Assembly: GCA_022376465.1 (NCBI GenBank)
Contig: JACDTU010000016.1
Coordinates: 913,051-977,050, forward strand
Direction: 5' to 3'
Source: Cubamyces lactineus
Taxonomy: Eukaryota > Basidiomycota > Agaricomycetes > Polyporales > Polyporaceae
DNA length: 64,000 nt
Position numbers and translations under genes: made by a program. Under the pieces are notes generated by a model that ran no database searches, was not told the origin of the DNA, and worked only from the letters and a program-made list of their open reading frames with translations. Shown here one piece after another: positions 22,410 through 32,700 of this stretch (the first letter of the stretch is position 1; each line of letters begins with the position of its first letter).

Positions 22410-25122
22410 ATGATGAAACGTCTTCACGCACTCGTTCACAGACTACCACTCTGCCTTGGCACTCGACTCGAACCTCCGCCCGAGTCGGCTCTCGCACCCC
22501 AGCCGCTACCACCCAACGTTCAAGTTGAACCTCAGACGGTAATAGAACCCCCGCTCCGCATCCCCGCTCATCCTGCACCGGAAACGGCTCCACTCAACCA
22601 GGACCTTCCGGACATCGAGCCTCCAGACGAGCACCGTCTAGATCCTAAACATAGCCTTTCCTCTTTGTCCTCTACTATGGGCGCCACCAGGGCTCACTTC
22701 CCTATTAACGTCGTGCCATCCAATGTACTCGCACATCCCACGTCGGACGTACCTCCATCCGTCGACATCCCTGCAGTAACGGAGTCCGCCAAAGCCGGGC
22801 CTTGCACACTCGGCGCCCTCAATCCATCGTCAGCTGCCAACGATACCACGCAAAAGTCCCAAGCAGCCGACACGTCTCTGGGCACTGAGTCTTTCGACGT
22901 CCCTGCTCCTTCTGTATCTCACCCTTCCGTTACACGCCCAGACTTCCGATCCAGTATGAGGCCAGATGACGTCTGCGCGCATTGCTGGGACGGAATTTTC
23001 GCCGAAGGGTTCGGTCTTCGGAGCATACCAGTCTTCGACCAAGGAGGCGTGTGGTACGGAGGGTACGAATACTTCGTCTCGTATGACGAAATACGTACGT
23101 GCGCAGGCTCGAATTGTGTTTGGTATCGACTTCTCGCGCGAAGCGTCTCTGGTGATCTAGCGGCACGGTTCGAAGGCCAGGACAAGACCAAACGTCGCAT
23201 GCGTCTTACAGTCGGGAGACCCTTGTCCTCAGAAGAAACGGGGGAACCGGAGTCCGAGGTTCTGATAGTAGTCATCGACAAGTTGGACGCTTTCAGGGTC
23301 TCGATGGGAACCGGTATGCACCACAGTTCAGGGCATCGCATACAAGGGTACTGATACACGCACTGGAACAACGTGACACGATCCAGACAATCCTGCAGCA
23401 TCGTGGATCAAAGACTGGGCCGGCAGTCTGCGTGTGGGGACTTCGGACGCATTGGCTTTGGCGAATGCACATGTTCGTGATTGCGTACGGGGTCATCAGA
23501 CTTGTCAGGATTTCTTTGATTGGGCCAGACCCGAGGCGTCGCTCCCTACCCGGCTTATCGGCTGCTCTGATCCTCTCCGCCCACGCATTGTCGAAAGCAA
23601 GGGATGGGATCCGCACGTGCGATATGTCGCACTGAGCTATGTCTGGGGCAAGAACTCTCAGCCCAATTGCACGACGAGCGGAAACCTCTCATCTTACCTG
23701 GAGGCTATGGACATCTCGCGACTCCCGAGAACCGTCGTCGATGCGATACGAGTCACACACGCGCTTGGGATTCGATTCCTCTGGGTAGACAGCCTGTGCA
23801 TCATTCAAGACTCGTGCGAAGACAAGAATCGGGAGTTGACGAAGATGCGGAAGGTCTACCGTCTTGCGTTCCTAGTGATCGATGTGGGCAGTGCGAAGAG
23901 CGCGTCCGAAGGCTTCCTACATGACGCGGAGCCTCCGATACTTGTGGACGCCTCTGTCTGGCTACCGTTCACTTGGTCCCGACAACACGAGGGGCACCCG
24001 CGGCGCTTCATGGATCTCTTCGACGTTTGGCCTAGGGCCGAGTTGATCAGCTGCGACGGCGACCGGCTTCAAAATCTCGTCATGCGAGCCCGTGGCTATA
24101 CTGGAGAGCGTGCGTGGTGTCTGCAAGAGGCTCTAATGTCAGGGCGACGACTTCGCTTCGGAGCAACTCTCCAGTTCAGATGCCGTTCCTCGCCTGAACG
24201 AATCGGAAACGTGAAATACCACAAGTTATACGGGACTACAAGTGCTCCTGACATCATATTTCATCTTGACGCGCCAACCCTCTCGCTTGGCTCTGAAAGC
24301 TGGTTAGCCATCCATGCTGCTTGGGCTGATATCGTGGAAGACTACTCAACTCGCGCTCTCTCGTATCCGGAGGACAAGCTTGTCGCATGCGCCGGGATCG
24401 CCGAAGCTTTTGGGCGTGCACTAGGTCCCAAAGCCGACTACCTGGCTGGCTTATGGCGCGACAGTCTCCTTTGGGACCTTCTCTGGACTGTGGCTCCTTT
24501 CAGCAGAAGCCTCGGTCGTTGTGGAGATGCACGCGCACCGTCGTGGTCGTGGGCTGCTACGGACTACCCTGTAGACTTCAGGCCCTACTTCATGATGCGC
24601 GACGGAGACGCGCCATCCCTGCAAGGCCAGGAGCAAGAGGAGCTCGCGGAGGTGGTAGACTGTGTTGTCACGCTACAAGACCCAGCACTACCCTTCGGCA
24701 GTTTTACGGGCGGTCATCTCGTTCTCCACGCACCGGTACTAGGCCCGTACGAGATGGAGGCCTTACATTACCAGCAGACCGACCATTTGATGCTGGACGA
24801 AGGCTACGGATGTGACTCCGACCAAGTGCGTGCACAGCCAAGTCTGTGGCTCGTTCCCCTCGTTTTCGTGTCCTTTAGCTCGCGTAAGAGCCGACTCGTC
24901 CATTGTCTCGCTGTCCGCCCACAAACGGAAGAGCCAAACGTCTGCGCTAGCTCCGCATCAGGAGGCTGCCTTGAGAAGGTGTATCGAAGGGTCGGAGCCT
25001 ACTCGTTGCTTGACAGCGAGGAGGGAGGCGATGAAGTTCTCACTCATCTTCAGGTGGACTCGCTACGAAGTAAGATTGACGGGCAGTGGATTGTTCCTCG
25101 CATGGAGATCAAACTGATATGA
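22410..25122 (+). CDS. HET-domain protein 6, with Cys module
   Basis: Exons are 22410-23313 and 23387-25122; the intron 23314-23386 (GTATGC...GATCCAG) is phase 1. About 879 residues. ATG 22410 is the first in frame; 22413 is equivalent. Residues 1-180 are Pro/Ser-rich. The module has C189-x2-C192-W, WYGGYEY and C231-x4-C236-VWY. HET begins near residue 381 (YVALSYVWG), with FLWVDSLCIIQDS and KNRELTKMRKVYRLAFLVID. Downstream come EDKLVACAGIAEAFG, YLAGLWRDSLL and APSWSWAA; the protein ends MEIKLI. It belongs with HET3 and HET4 (DNPAASWIKDW after the intron). Confidence 0.89.
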
Positions 25123-26075
25123 TGATCTTTCGCTGGATACTCGAGAATGTTTTGAACGGTACCATAGAGATTCAGATATAGTGATACACGTACACACCTT
25201 CAACATATGACTGCGCATGGGTCGCCTTGCGACCAGCACGTAGAGAGGGCGAGCCGTGGATGAGAGCAATTTGACTCGTTTGCGAAGCATCTAGCGGTGT
25301 GTACTACCTTGCACCGAGCTCGGTATTGGTGTATAGCCTCATCGTTCATCTGAGAGCAGAATAGTTGAAGCCATCAAGTGGAGGCATTGGCAGTGTTGAT
25401 CAGGGAGAGAGGTACGCAGGTCCCTATAATGCAGAAACCAGCCTCCGGATCAGGGCACCTCACACTTCTACAGACGGGCGAGTGCATGACAGAGCCCGCG
25501 TATACCGAAGGTGATGACAGTCTCCATACCTCTGCGTCAGAACGCGCGGACACTGGTCGTGTTCGTGCGCGTCATTGATGTGGATAATCAGGGTGATAAA
25601 AACAGGGGCAAGGACACAGGACAAGGCGGGTACTCGCCAATGTCGTCCCGGAGCCCTGGCTTGTTCTCGTCCGGGTCCAAGTCCACATCCTCCCAACGAG
25701 AGAACGCGGCGTCAACTCGGGAGTTGCTGACGAGAGGTGAAGTGGGTGTCAGCAATGGTGCGACCTTGTGACGGCGAATATGGTGCTGGACACGATAGCG
25801 TCGGTAACGCCGTGCCTCGGGATCCAGGGGTTTGCCCGAGTGCACTCGTGGGCCCGTACATAGTCCATGTCGACGTGCAGACGATCCCTAGACACGATCA
25901 TTCTGGCACCGTCCCCTAGAACGTCCATAGGTGCGACCATAGCTCGAGGTTGATGAGTTCGAAAGGCACAAGATTTACAGCGTTATCAACGTCTTCCCAG
26001 GCTTACAACGACAGGGACTGGCCAGAGAGTCGATATCGGAGAATAGCACGATGAGAGCATGAGGGTGATATGACA
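25123..26075. other. Intergenic with a gene relic
   Basis: Holds the relic listed at 25605-25785. The remainder has no recognised coding sequence. Confidence 0.5.
25605..25785 (-). pseudogene. Relic of the C-terminus of the proline-rich protein found at 56.6 kb
   Basis: On the minus strand one frame reads SRWEDVDLDPDE, then LRDDIGEYPPCPVS. The intact gene at 56590-58386 has SSWEDVDLRSDE, then LRREDLNELPPRPAS, in the same order and spacing apart from one codon. The upstream part (APLLTPTSPLVS) also lines up with TPLVAPSPMVAA. The reading frame is kept only over about 60 codons, and no other part of the gene is seen nearby. Confidence 0.75.
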
Positions 26076-26083
26076 CCGCGTAT
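26076..26083. repeat. Target-site duplication, left copy (CCGCGTAT)
   Basis: The eight bases CCGCGTAT lie immediately before the terminal inverted repeat and are repeated at 26733-26740. Confidence 0.9.
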
Positions 26084-26732
26084 TAGGGCAGGGGGAAGCA
26101 GGTCAGGCAAATTAGCTTGGCGCTAATTAGCTTAGGTCATTTACCGTCAAATACAATGTCAATCTCACCATGGGCTCCAACTGGGTGTTAATTAGAGTAA
26201 ATCAGGTGGGCCCCCGATGGATGTGAGATGCGACTTTGGAAAGGCTGATGGTGGCTATAGAGGCCAAAGCTGCTAGGCACAACACTATTCAACCGTCTGC
26301 AAGGTAAGTTCTTACGTTAGCGCTGATTGCTCCTACTATGCGGCTCAGTGCGCCATCAGCCACCTGCATATTTATACCAAAATTTTAGTATTGATGTCAC
26401 AATACCCGGGCCTATCTCATGAAGGAGACGTCACTGCCAATCTCAGTCCGCAAGTCGTACTTGGTTCATAGGCAATATCAAATTTAATGGCTAACGGACT
26501 TCGCTTGTACAGCAAAATGCAGTGCGTTTCCGAGTCAGCGAAGGAGATTCACTCCAATCCAAATGGGTAATTCACGCCAAAAATGCTAATATACTTGTAA
26601 ATGGCGGTAAATTGACGCCCAAGTAAATGACGGTCAATTACGCCTGTAAATTACGCGGTGGGCACATCCTGGCTTGCTTGCTGTTAATTAGCTCGGTCAA
26701 TCAGGCGCCCTGACCTGTTTCCCCCTGCCCTA
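26084..26732. mobile_element. hAT-type non-autonomous DNA transposon (MITE), 649 bp
   Basis: The ends are inverted repeats of about 24 bp with one mismatch. The left end begins TAGGGCAGGGGGAA, and the reverse complement of the right end begins with the same 14 bases. An 8-bp duplication CCGCGTAT flanks both sides exactly. An 8-bp target duplication and TAGGG-type ends are typical of the hAT superfamily. No transposase frame is present, and the interior is AT-rich with repeated TAATTAGC and GTAAATGGCGG/GTAAATGACGG motifs. Near-perfect ends and target copies suggest a fairly recent insertion. Mobilisation would need a hAT transposase in trans. Confidence 0.9.
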
Positions 26733-26740
26733 CCGCGTAT
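26733..26740. repeat. Target-site duplication, right copy (CCGCGTAT)
   Basis: Exact copy of the 8 bases at 26076-26083, immediately after the right end of the MITE. Confidence 0.9.
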
Positions 26741-27159
26741 AGTCGAGATGCACCTAGGGAGGCAGCACGAGGACGGCCGCGCGCAAAGAATGATTACTTC
26801 TTCGGATACCAGTACATGGCGACCGATAGAGAGGGCGAAGACCGACGAAGGGTGGAGGAAGAAAGAAGAGGACGTCCCAGGAGTAACGAGCACGGTCAAG
26901 TAAGTGTGGTACTGAGTTTACGGAGTTGTGTTCGAGCAGCAACGAAGACGCGGATGTAGCGATTGACGGAGCGTAGCTCGTGCCGTCCGAGATCAAAGGC
27001 TAGAGAGTTCACCAGCATCGAGCTAGAATCAGCGCACATATGCTGCAACAAAAAACAGCTTCGTTCAAAAGGGGAGGAGAGAAGCTGCGAGACTGGTCGT
27101 TGAACGGAGGAGAGCTGCTGCGCAGGTGCCACGTGGCAAGACGCTCAGCATGGGCGCTT
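26741..27159. other. Intergenic, nothing recognised
   Basis: Between the MITE and the Helitron-like relic. Only short open frames are present. Confidence 0.45.
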
Positions 27160-27407
27160 GCTGGCCGTTCCTATTCGTTGTGGACTTGCTCATAACAATC
27201 GCCCTCCGGGCACGCCTGGACTACGCTCGTCTGAGACTCTGAGATGACTGGGTGGTAAGCAGCCCGATTGTACGTCGTAGGTAACACCTCCTCAGGGAGT
27301 ACGTCATTCCGAAGAAGATGGAGATTTACTTGGCTGGGTTGCTCACATGTAGCTTTTTCTGGCGGGGTCAGTCAACCACAAATAGCGCAGACCACATCCT
27401 TGGGGGA
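27160..27407 (-). pseudogene. Helitron-like relic, downstream part (minus strand)
   Basis: Reading the minus strand leftward from the retrotransposon block gives KDVVCAICG, an in-frame TGA, then open sequence containing LRNDVLPEEVLPTTYNRAAYH. This resembles the Cys-x2-Cys-Gly and (N)DVLP...P..YN..AYH pattern of the DUF6570-type region in basidiomycete Helitron proteins, recalled from the family rather than searched. The frame continues without a gap from the minus-strand frame at 42739-43170, so the block split one older element. The TGA shows it was already, or is now, non-functional. Confidence 0.55.
27403..27407. repeat. Target-site duplication GGGGA, left of the retrotransposon block
   Basis: GGGGA immediately before the first LTR (27408) equals GGGGA at 42734-42738 immediately after the last LTR. 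Five-base duplications are usual for Ty3/gypsy integrases. It shows the whole block derives from one outer insertion. Confidence 0.88.
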
Positions 27408-27826
27408 TGTTACGACGCTCAGTACGTCACGGTCACCCAGTTTCCTTTTCCTCTCTCTCTCCCTCGTGCCTCCGTTACGCCACGTCATCCGTTCCCATGC
27501 CACGTCACCCTTTCCCACCGGTTCACACGGCTGTTGTATTACTACCCTATCACCTTCCGCCACGTCATCGCCACATCATCTGTATTCCCGGCCCTGACTC
27601 TACGTAGTTATACTGGACTCTCACGGTACGTGGCGCCTACGTGGCGCTGACGTGTCCATGTCTCTCTTCCTGTATTTAAGACCAGAGGATCCACTCGGAA
27701 TCCTCAGCTCGACCTGGTTATCCATTGCCTATTCCTCGGAACCTCTACTCGACTCGAACTACTGGAGACCTCTGGTCCGATCCCTAGGATGTCACTCGCC
27801 GTGACCGATCTAGGCTCGTCGTAACA
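27408..27826 (+). repeat. LTR 1 (5' LTR of outer copy C)
   Basis: 419 bp, starts TGTTACGACG and ends CGTCGTAACA. TATTTAAG at about 27673-27680 is a TATA-like box, with AGCTCGACCT at 27706-27715 about 33 bases downstream. It carries the variant GGATGTCACTC near its 3' end, shared with LTR 3. It is followed by 73 bp of leader ending GCGGC. Confidence 0.92.
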
Positions 27827-27828
27827 TT

Positions 27829-27838
27829 AGGTCGAGCT
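27829..27838 (+). promoter_or_regulatory. Candidate self-priming primer-binding site of copy C
   Basis: AGGTCGAGCT starts two bases after the LTR end and is the exact reverse complement of AGCTCGACCT at the predicted RNA 5' end inside the LTR (27706-27715). No TGG-type tRNA-complementary site is seen here. Confidence 0.6.
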
Positions 27839-27899
27839 CACCAGAACCCGTCGATCTACCCAGATCTCGACACACGACACCCGCTCAAGACGGAGCGGC

Positions 27900-28318
27900 T
27901 GTTACGACGAGCCTAGATCGGTCACGGCGAGCGACGTCCTAGGGATCGGACCAGAGGTCTCCAGTAGTTCGAGTCGAGTAGAGGTTCCGAGGAATAGGCA
28001 ATGGATAACCAGGTCGAGCTGAGGATTCCGAGTGGATCCTCTGGTCTTAAATACAGGAAGAGAGACATGGACACGTCAGCACCACGTAGGCGCCACGTAC
28101 CGTGAGAGTCCAGTATAACTACGTAGAGTCAGGGCTGGGAATACAGATGATGTGGCGATGACGTGGCGGAAGGTGATAGGGTAGTAATACAACAGCCGTG
28201 TGAACCGGTGGGAAAGGGTGACGTGGCATGGGAACGGATGACGTGGCGTAACGGAGGCACGAGGGAGAGAGAGAGGAAAAGGAAACTGGGTGACCGTGAC
28301 GTACTGAGCGTCGTAACA
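27900..28318 (-). repeat. LTR 2 (3' LTR, minus orientation)
   Basis: 419 bp, the reverse complement of LTR 1 with a few substitutions. It carries the GGACGTCGCTC variant shared with LTR 4, plus at least two private C-to-T type changes (GTGGTGCTG for GTGGCGCTG, CCCAGCCCTG for CCCGGCCCTG). It is joined to the minus-strand internal region by the polypurine tract on its right. Confidence 0.92.
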
Positions 28319-28367
28319 TTACCCCCTTCGTATGCTTCTATGCTGTTCCATCAGCGGAATATCTAGC

Positions 28368-29402
28368 TCAACTCGTAAACTGCTCGTCCATGTCTTCTGG
28401 GCGCAGAGGGCACTCCCACGGGTGATGGCCAGGGGCGGTGGCGCGACACCAGACGCATCGCCAGTCTCTGCACCGCAGGTACTCGTGATCGGGCGACCCA
28501 CAGACTAGGCAGCTGCGGCCAATAGGGTGGAGGGACGGCGGGGACTCAGGTCGGGCTGGCGAAGCGTCCATTGGGGCGGGCGAGGTGTCTCTTCGAGCTC
28601 TTACGTTACGCTCGTCGGGGGATGGATCACGGGGCCGGCGGCTTCCTGCGGAGACTCTGGTGTGGAACAAGGGCAGATAGGTCCCTTGGCGTCGGGCTTC
28701 GCCGGGTACTCTTCTTGCCACAGCTGGGAGTTCTCCGGGAGGTGGGGCCGCGTCGTTGATGACCGAGGCCAGTGGCGCCATCCTTGCACGGAATGCGGGG
28801 AGTTCAAATGTTTGTATGAGGAAGTTCCTCCACGTGCGCGTGGTCCGGGCGAGCCGTCGAGTGGCGTTCAAAGAGTGTCTTGCCAACCTCCGTAGCTCGT
28901 GGGCATGGTGCCCAACGTTTTCCAGGGCGCGCGCCTGCCGTTCTGCGATGTCGTAGTCCGAGACTTGCCGTTGCTCCTCTTCTTCACCAAACGCCTCATG
29001 AAGAGCGTCTAGAGCGTCCTCTGCGATGTCAGCTGCGTCAACAAGGTTCCCTTCCAGTGCGTCCAGTTCCCGTTGCTCGTTGTAGAGGCATCGATACTCT
29101 CTAAGGAAGTACTGCAAGCCTCGCTCGGTGGCATTGACGACCGGGGTAGGGTTGGTGAGGAGCGCACGGAGCAACTGGTTGACGTCGGGGTGCCGGGAGT
29201 GGTCTACCAGATGAGAGTCTTCGACACCAACCGTGCTGAGGTCCGACGTCGAGGAGGCGGGCGATGGTGACCTAGAGGTGTATTCCGGTGGGGGCGACGA
29301 GAGGCGTCTGGCGAGTGGGGGAGGAATGGGTAGCGGCTGTTGGTTTTCCTGGTTGCTTGCATTGTCGTCGGCGACTTGGGTGCTATAGAGGGGGCGGCCC
29401 AT
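28368..29402 (-). CDS. Retrotransposon third large ORF after pol, two zinc knuckles (copy C)
   Basis: About 344 residues, starting at the first ATG (29402), one base after the stop of the preceding small ORF. The N-terminal third is Pro/Ser-rich, and the middle is charged and helical (ERQARALENVGHHAHELRRL). The C-terminus has two Cys/His knuckles: CLVCGSPDHEYLRC (C-x2-C-x4-H-x4-C) and CVWCRATAPGHHPWEC (C-x2-C-x6-H-x4-C). It matches no protein I recognise. The position downstream of pol is where env-like genes sit in some gypsy elements, but no envelope features are seen. The knuckles suggest nucleic-acid binding. The plus copy at 41231-42265 differs at very few residues. Confidence 0.8.
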   Translation of the reverse strand: MGRPLYSTQVADDNASNQENQQPLPIPPPLARRLSSPPPEYTSRSPSPASSTSDLSTVGVEDSHLVDHSRHPDVNQLLRALLTNPTPVVNATERGLQYFLREYRCLYNEQRELDALEGNLVDAADIAEDALDALHEAFGEEEEQRQVSDYDIAERQARALENVGHHAHELRRLARHSLNATRRLARTTRTWRNFLIQTFELPAFRARMAPLASVINDAAPPPGELPAVARRVPGEARRQGTYLPLFHTRVSAGSRRPRDPSPDERNVRARRDTSPAPMDASPARPESPPSLHPIGRSCLVCGSPDHEYLRCRDWRCVWCRATAPGHHPWECPLRPEDMDEQFTS

Positions 29403-29403
29403 T

Positions 29404-29592
29404 CTACTCGTCCCAGCTGGAGTTATTGAGGGTGCGGTCGGCCTGGTCAAGCTTGTCGTTTACGGGGTCGAGAGGGTCACGGTGTTCGAGAGCAATTTCG
29501 AGGATGTTGATGGAGAGGCGCAGATGAGTGGCGATGAAGGCAAGGGCAAGGAGGTAGCCGAGGGTCATGCAGGTGAAGAGCGCGATGATCAT
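29404..29592 (-). CDS. Small membrane ORF b of the retrotransposon (copy C)
   Basis: 62 residues beginning MIIALFTCMTLGYLLALAF, a clear single membrane segment, followed by a charged tail. It lies in a packed series: small ORF a, then this ORF, then the zinc-knuckle ORF one base further on. The function is unknown. Conservation in both copies is expected from their youth and is not proof of function. Confidence 0.55.
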   Translation of the reverse strand: MIIALFTCMTLGYLLALAFIATHLRLSINILEIALEHRDPLDPVNDKLDQADRTLNNSSWDE

Positions 29593-29597
29593 AGGCT

Positions 29598-29756
29598 TCA
29601 CGATCCCCACGCTGATCGAGATGGGTAGTCACGGCTGTGGAGAGTGTGCTCGATGATGCGGTTGAAGAGGTCGCGGAGGATATACCAGAGAAAGAGGAGG
29701 GTGATAGCGAGGAGGGTGAGGCAGTAGATGGCGAAGAGGATGGCGAGAGAGAGCAT
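29598..29756 (-). CDS. Small membrane ORF a of the retrotransposon (copy C)
   Basis: 52 residues, MLSLAILFAIYCLTLLAITL, continuing LFLWYILRDLF. It is a single hydrophobic segment followed by a short basic tail. The start lies 6 bases after the pol stop, and its own stop lies 5 bases before ORF b. Too small for a confident function. Confidence 0.5.
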   Translation of the reverse strand: MLSLAILFAIYCLTLLAITLLFLWYILRDLFNRIIEHTLHSRDYPSRSAWGS

Positions 29757-29762
29757 TGCAGA

Positions 29763-32700
29763 TTACAGCAGCTTCTTCGCCCTTTTATACCGTTGGAGGA
29801 TTCCCTTGGCGTTCGGAATTAGAGCGGACTCGGGTTCCCATGTGTTCTCGGCGCTGGAGTAGCCTTTCCACTTGATTTGGTAGCGGATTCCGCCTCGTGT
29901 GGTCTTGTGTCCGACGATCGCTTCGACCTCATATTCTTCTTCTCCATCGATAAGGTCAGGTGGTGGCCTCGTGTAGTTCGGTCCGTGGATGTCGTTTTCC
30001 TTGTATGGGGTGAGGAAGCATGCGTGGAACACGGGGTGTACCTTCCAGTGTTTCGGCAGCTCCAGCCGATAGGTCACGGGTCCAAGTACTTCGGTGATGA
30101 CAAAGGGGCCTTCCCGTTTGGGTGCGAGTTTCCGGGATGCGTAAGCGAGCTTGAGGTTCTTCCCTTCGAGCCAGACCTTCTGTCCTTTCTTGAATTGGAC
30201 GAACTTTCCCTTGAACCTGTCGCGTATGACGTGTCGGGCTAGCTCGTGGGCTGCTAGGGCTTCGTCTCGGGCCTTCTGGAGGTTCACTAGCCGTTCTTGT
30301 ACTGTCGGGGTGTTGGTCTTGGGGTATGCGATAGGAATCAGTGTCGGTTCGTACCCCATCATGAGGTAGAATGGTGATGCGTTCCGTGCTGAGTGGGTTC
30401 GTTGATTGTGTGCGACTTCTGCGTCGACAAGGTGTTCCGCCCATTCGTCTGGTCGGCCTTCGCAGAATATCCTGAGGTAGACTTCCAGTTCTTGATTCAC
30501 TCGTTCAGTTTGTCCGTCGGTCTGCGGGTGATATGCGGTAGACGGGGAAAGGGTGATGCCTAAGAGTCTTCCTAGTTCGCGAGTGACGTTGGATACGAAT
30601 TGTGGCCCTCGGTCGGATATGATCTTGCTGGGTAGTCCAAAGCGTCGGTAGACATGCCGGTGGTACAGCGCCGCTGTGCCGATTGCGTCGATCGTCTTCT
30701 TGCATGGTGCGAAAATCACCCCCTTCGTAAGGCCATGGTCGACCACGACCAGAATACTATCGTGGCCGTGGGATTCGGGGAGATCGGTGATGAGATCCAT
30801 CGTGACGTTCTGGAATGGCCGAGTAACATCGTCAGCGGGGATTGGTTGTGGGGGCGGGGTGGTCGGGTGTGTGTTTGGCTTGTTCTGCTGGCATGTGGCA
30901 CAGCCTTCGACGTATCGGGATACCATGGCATACATGCCGGGCCACCAGTATGACCGCCGTATCAGTTCTAGAGTCTTGAATTTCCCAGGGTGTCCGGCTG
31001 CCGGGGAGTCGTGGTGTTGACTGATCAGGTCTCGTCGCAGGGCTTCGTCGGCCGGTACGTAGCATCGGTTCTTGTAGAAGATTAAGCCATCTCGTTCTTG
31101 CCAATCGGTGAGTGCACTTCTGATCGGGGGTGGTCCGTCGTGTTGGATGGCAGCAAGTGCGTCGCAAAAGAGTCTGTCTTGCGTGGCCAAGTGTCGGAAC
31201 CTCGGTGCCAGTCGGGTGTCCACTAGTCGTACGAAGAGGTTGTCAGGTAGCATGGTTCGTTCAGTATTGTCGTCTTCTGATCCTTGTCGGTGATCGGGTC
31301 TTCGGGATAGCGCATCCGATTGTACCATTGCCGTGCCGGGGGTATGTACGAGTTGGATGTCGAACTGGGAGAGGAAGAGGGCCCATCGTGCTTGTCGTCT
31401 GTTCAGTTGCTGCGGGTTGCGCCAGTAGGTGAGGTTCTTGTGGTCGGATAGGATCGTAACCGGGTGCCCTGATCCTTCGAGGTAGTGTCGCCAGGCCTTC
31501 AGGGCTCGAATAATGCCAAGTAGTTCTCGGTCATAGATTTCGTAGTTCCGTTCCGCTTCGGTGAATCCTTCGGATAGATACGCGCACGGGTGCAGGTCGC
31601 CGTTGGCGTCTCGTTGTCGGAGTACTGCCCCTGTGGCCCATTGCGAGGCGTCGGATTCGACGACAAAGGGTTTGCTAATGTCGGGCATTTGCAGCACGGG
31701 GGCCGTCGCGAATCGTTGCTTCAGCATGTCGAAGGCCTTCTGGCATTCCGTTGTCCATTCCCATTTGGCGTCTTTCTTGGTGAGCGCGTTGAGCGGTCGC
31801 GCGATCTCCGAGAAGTGGTCGATGAATCGTCGGTAAAAGTTGCCGAATCCAAGGAATGATCGAACGTCCTTGACGGTTGTCGGTTCTGGCCAGTCGAGTA
31901 TTCCCTTTATCTTGATAGGGTCCATGGAGATCCGGTTCTCGCTGATGATCATTCCAAGATACTCCACTTCCGGTGCGTCGAATATGCACTTCTCTAGCTT
32001 GAGGTAGAGGTCGTGTTCTTTGAGTCGTTCCAGGACACGTAAGGTCCTTCTTCGGTGTTCGTCCAGGTCTGCCGAAAAGATCAGTATGTCGTCCATGTAA
32101 ATCACTACCCATCCTTCGTCGATCATGTCTGCGAAGATCGCGTTCATCATAGCTTGAAAAGCCGAGGGGGAGTTCCGCAGTCCAAAGAACATGACCATTG
32201 GTTCGTATAGCCCTTTGCTGGTTCGGAAGGCGGCCTTCCATTGATCACCGTCCTTGATACGGACGTTGTTGTATCCCGATCGGAGGTCCAGTTTGGAGAA
32301 AACCTTCGCTCCGCGCAGCTTGTCGACCAATTCTGATATGAGCGGTAGTGGGTACTTGTTGGGGACGGTTCCTTCGTTGAGGTATCGATAATCTTGGCAG
32401 GGTCGTAGTGTTCCGTCTTTCTTGCCGACGAAGAAGAATGGGGATGCCATCGGCGAGTTCGAGGGTCGGATGTAGCCTTTTCGTAGGTTCTCCCAGATGA
32501 ATTCTTCCTCGGCTTCGAGTTCCTTGGGCGTGAGTTGATATCGCTTGAAGTCCTTCGGGGTAAAGCCTTCCTTGAGTTCGATGGCCAGGTCCCAGGGTCG
32601 TGATGGTGGGAATCGTTCGGACGCCTTCTTTTCAAAGATGGCGGCGTATCCTCGGTACGGTTCGGGGAGCATCTCTTCGAAAGTCTTCTTCTCTTCCTGT

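Noticed and set aside
28119..28366. Small open frames inside the LTRs (repeated four times)
   Set aside because: They lie in LTR sequence, occur on both strands and cross promoter elements; no coding evidence.
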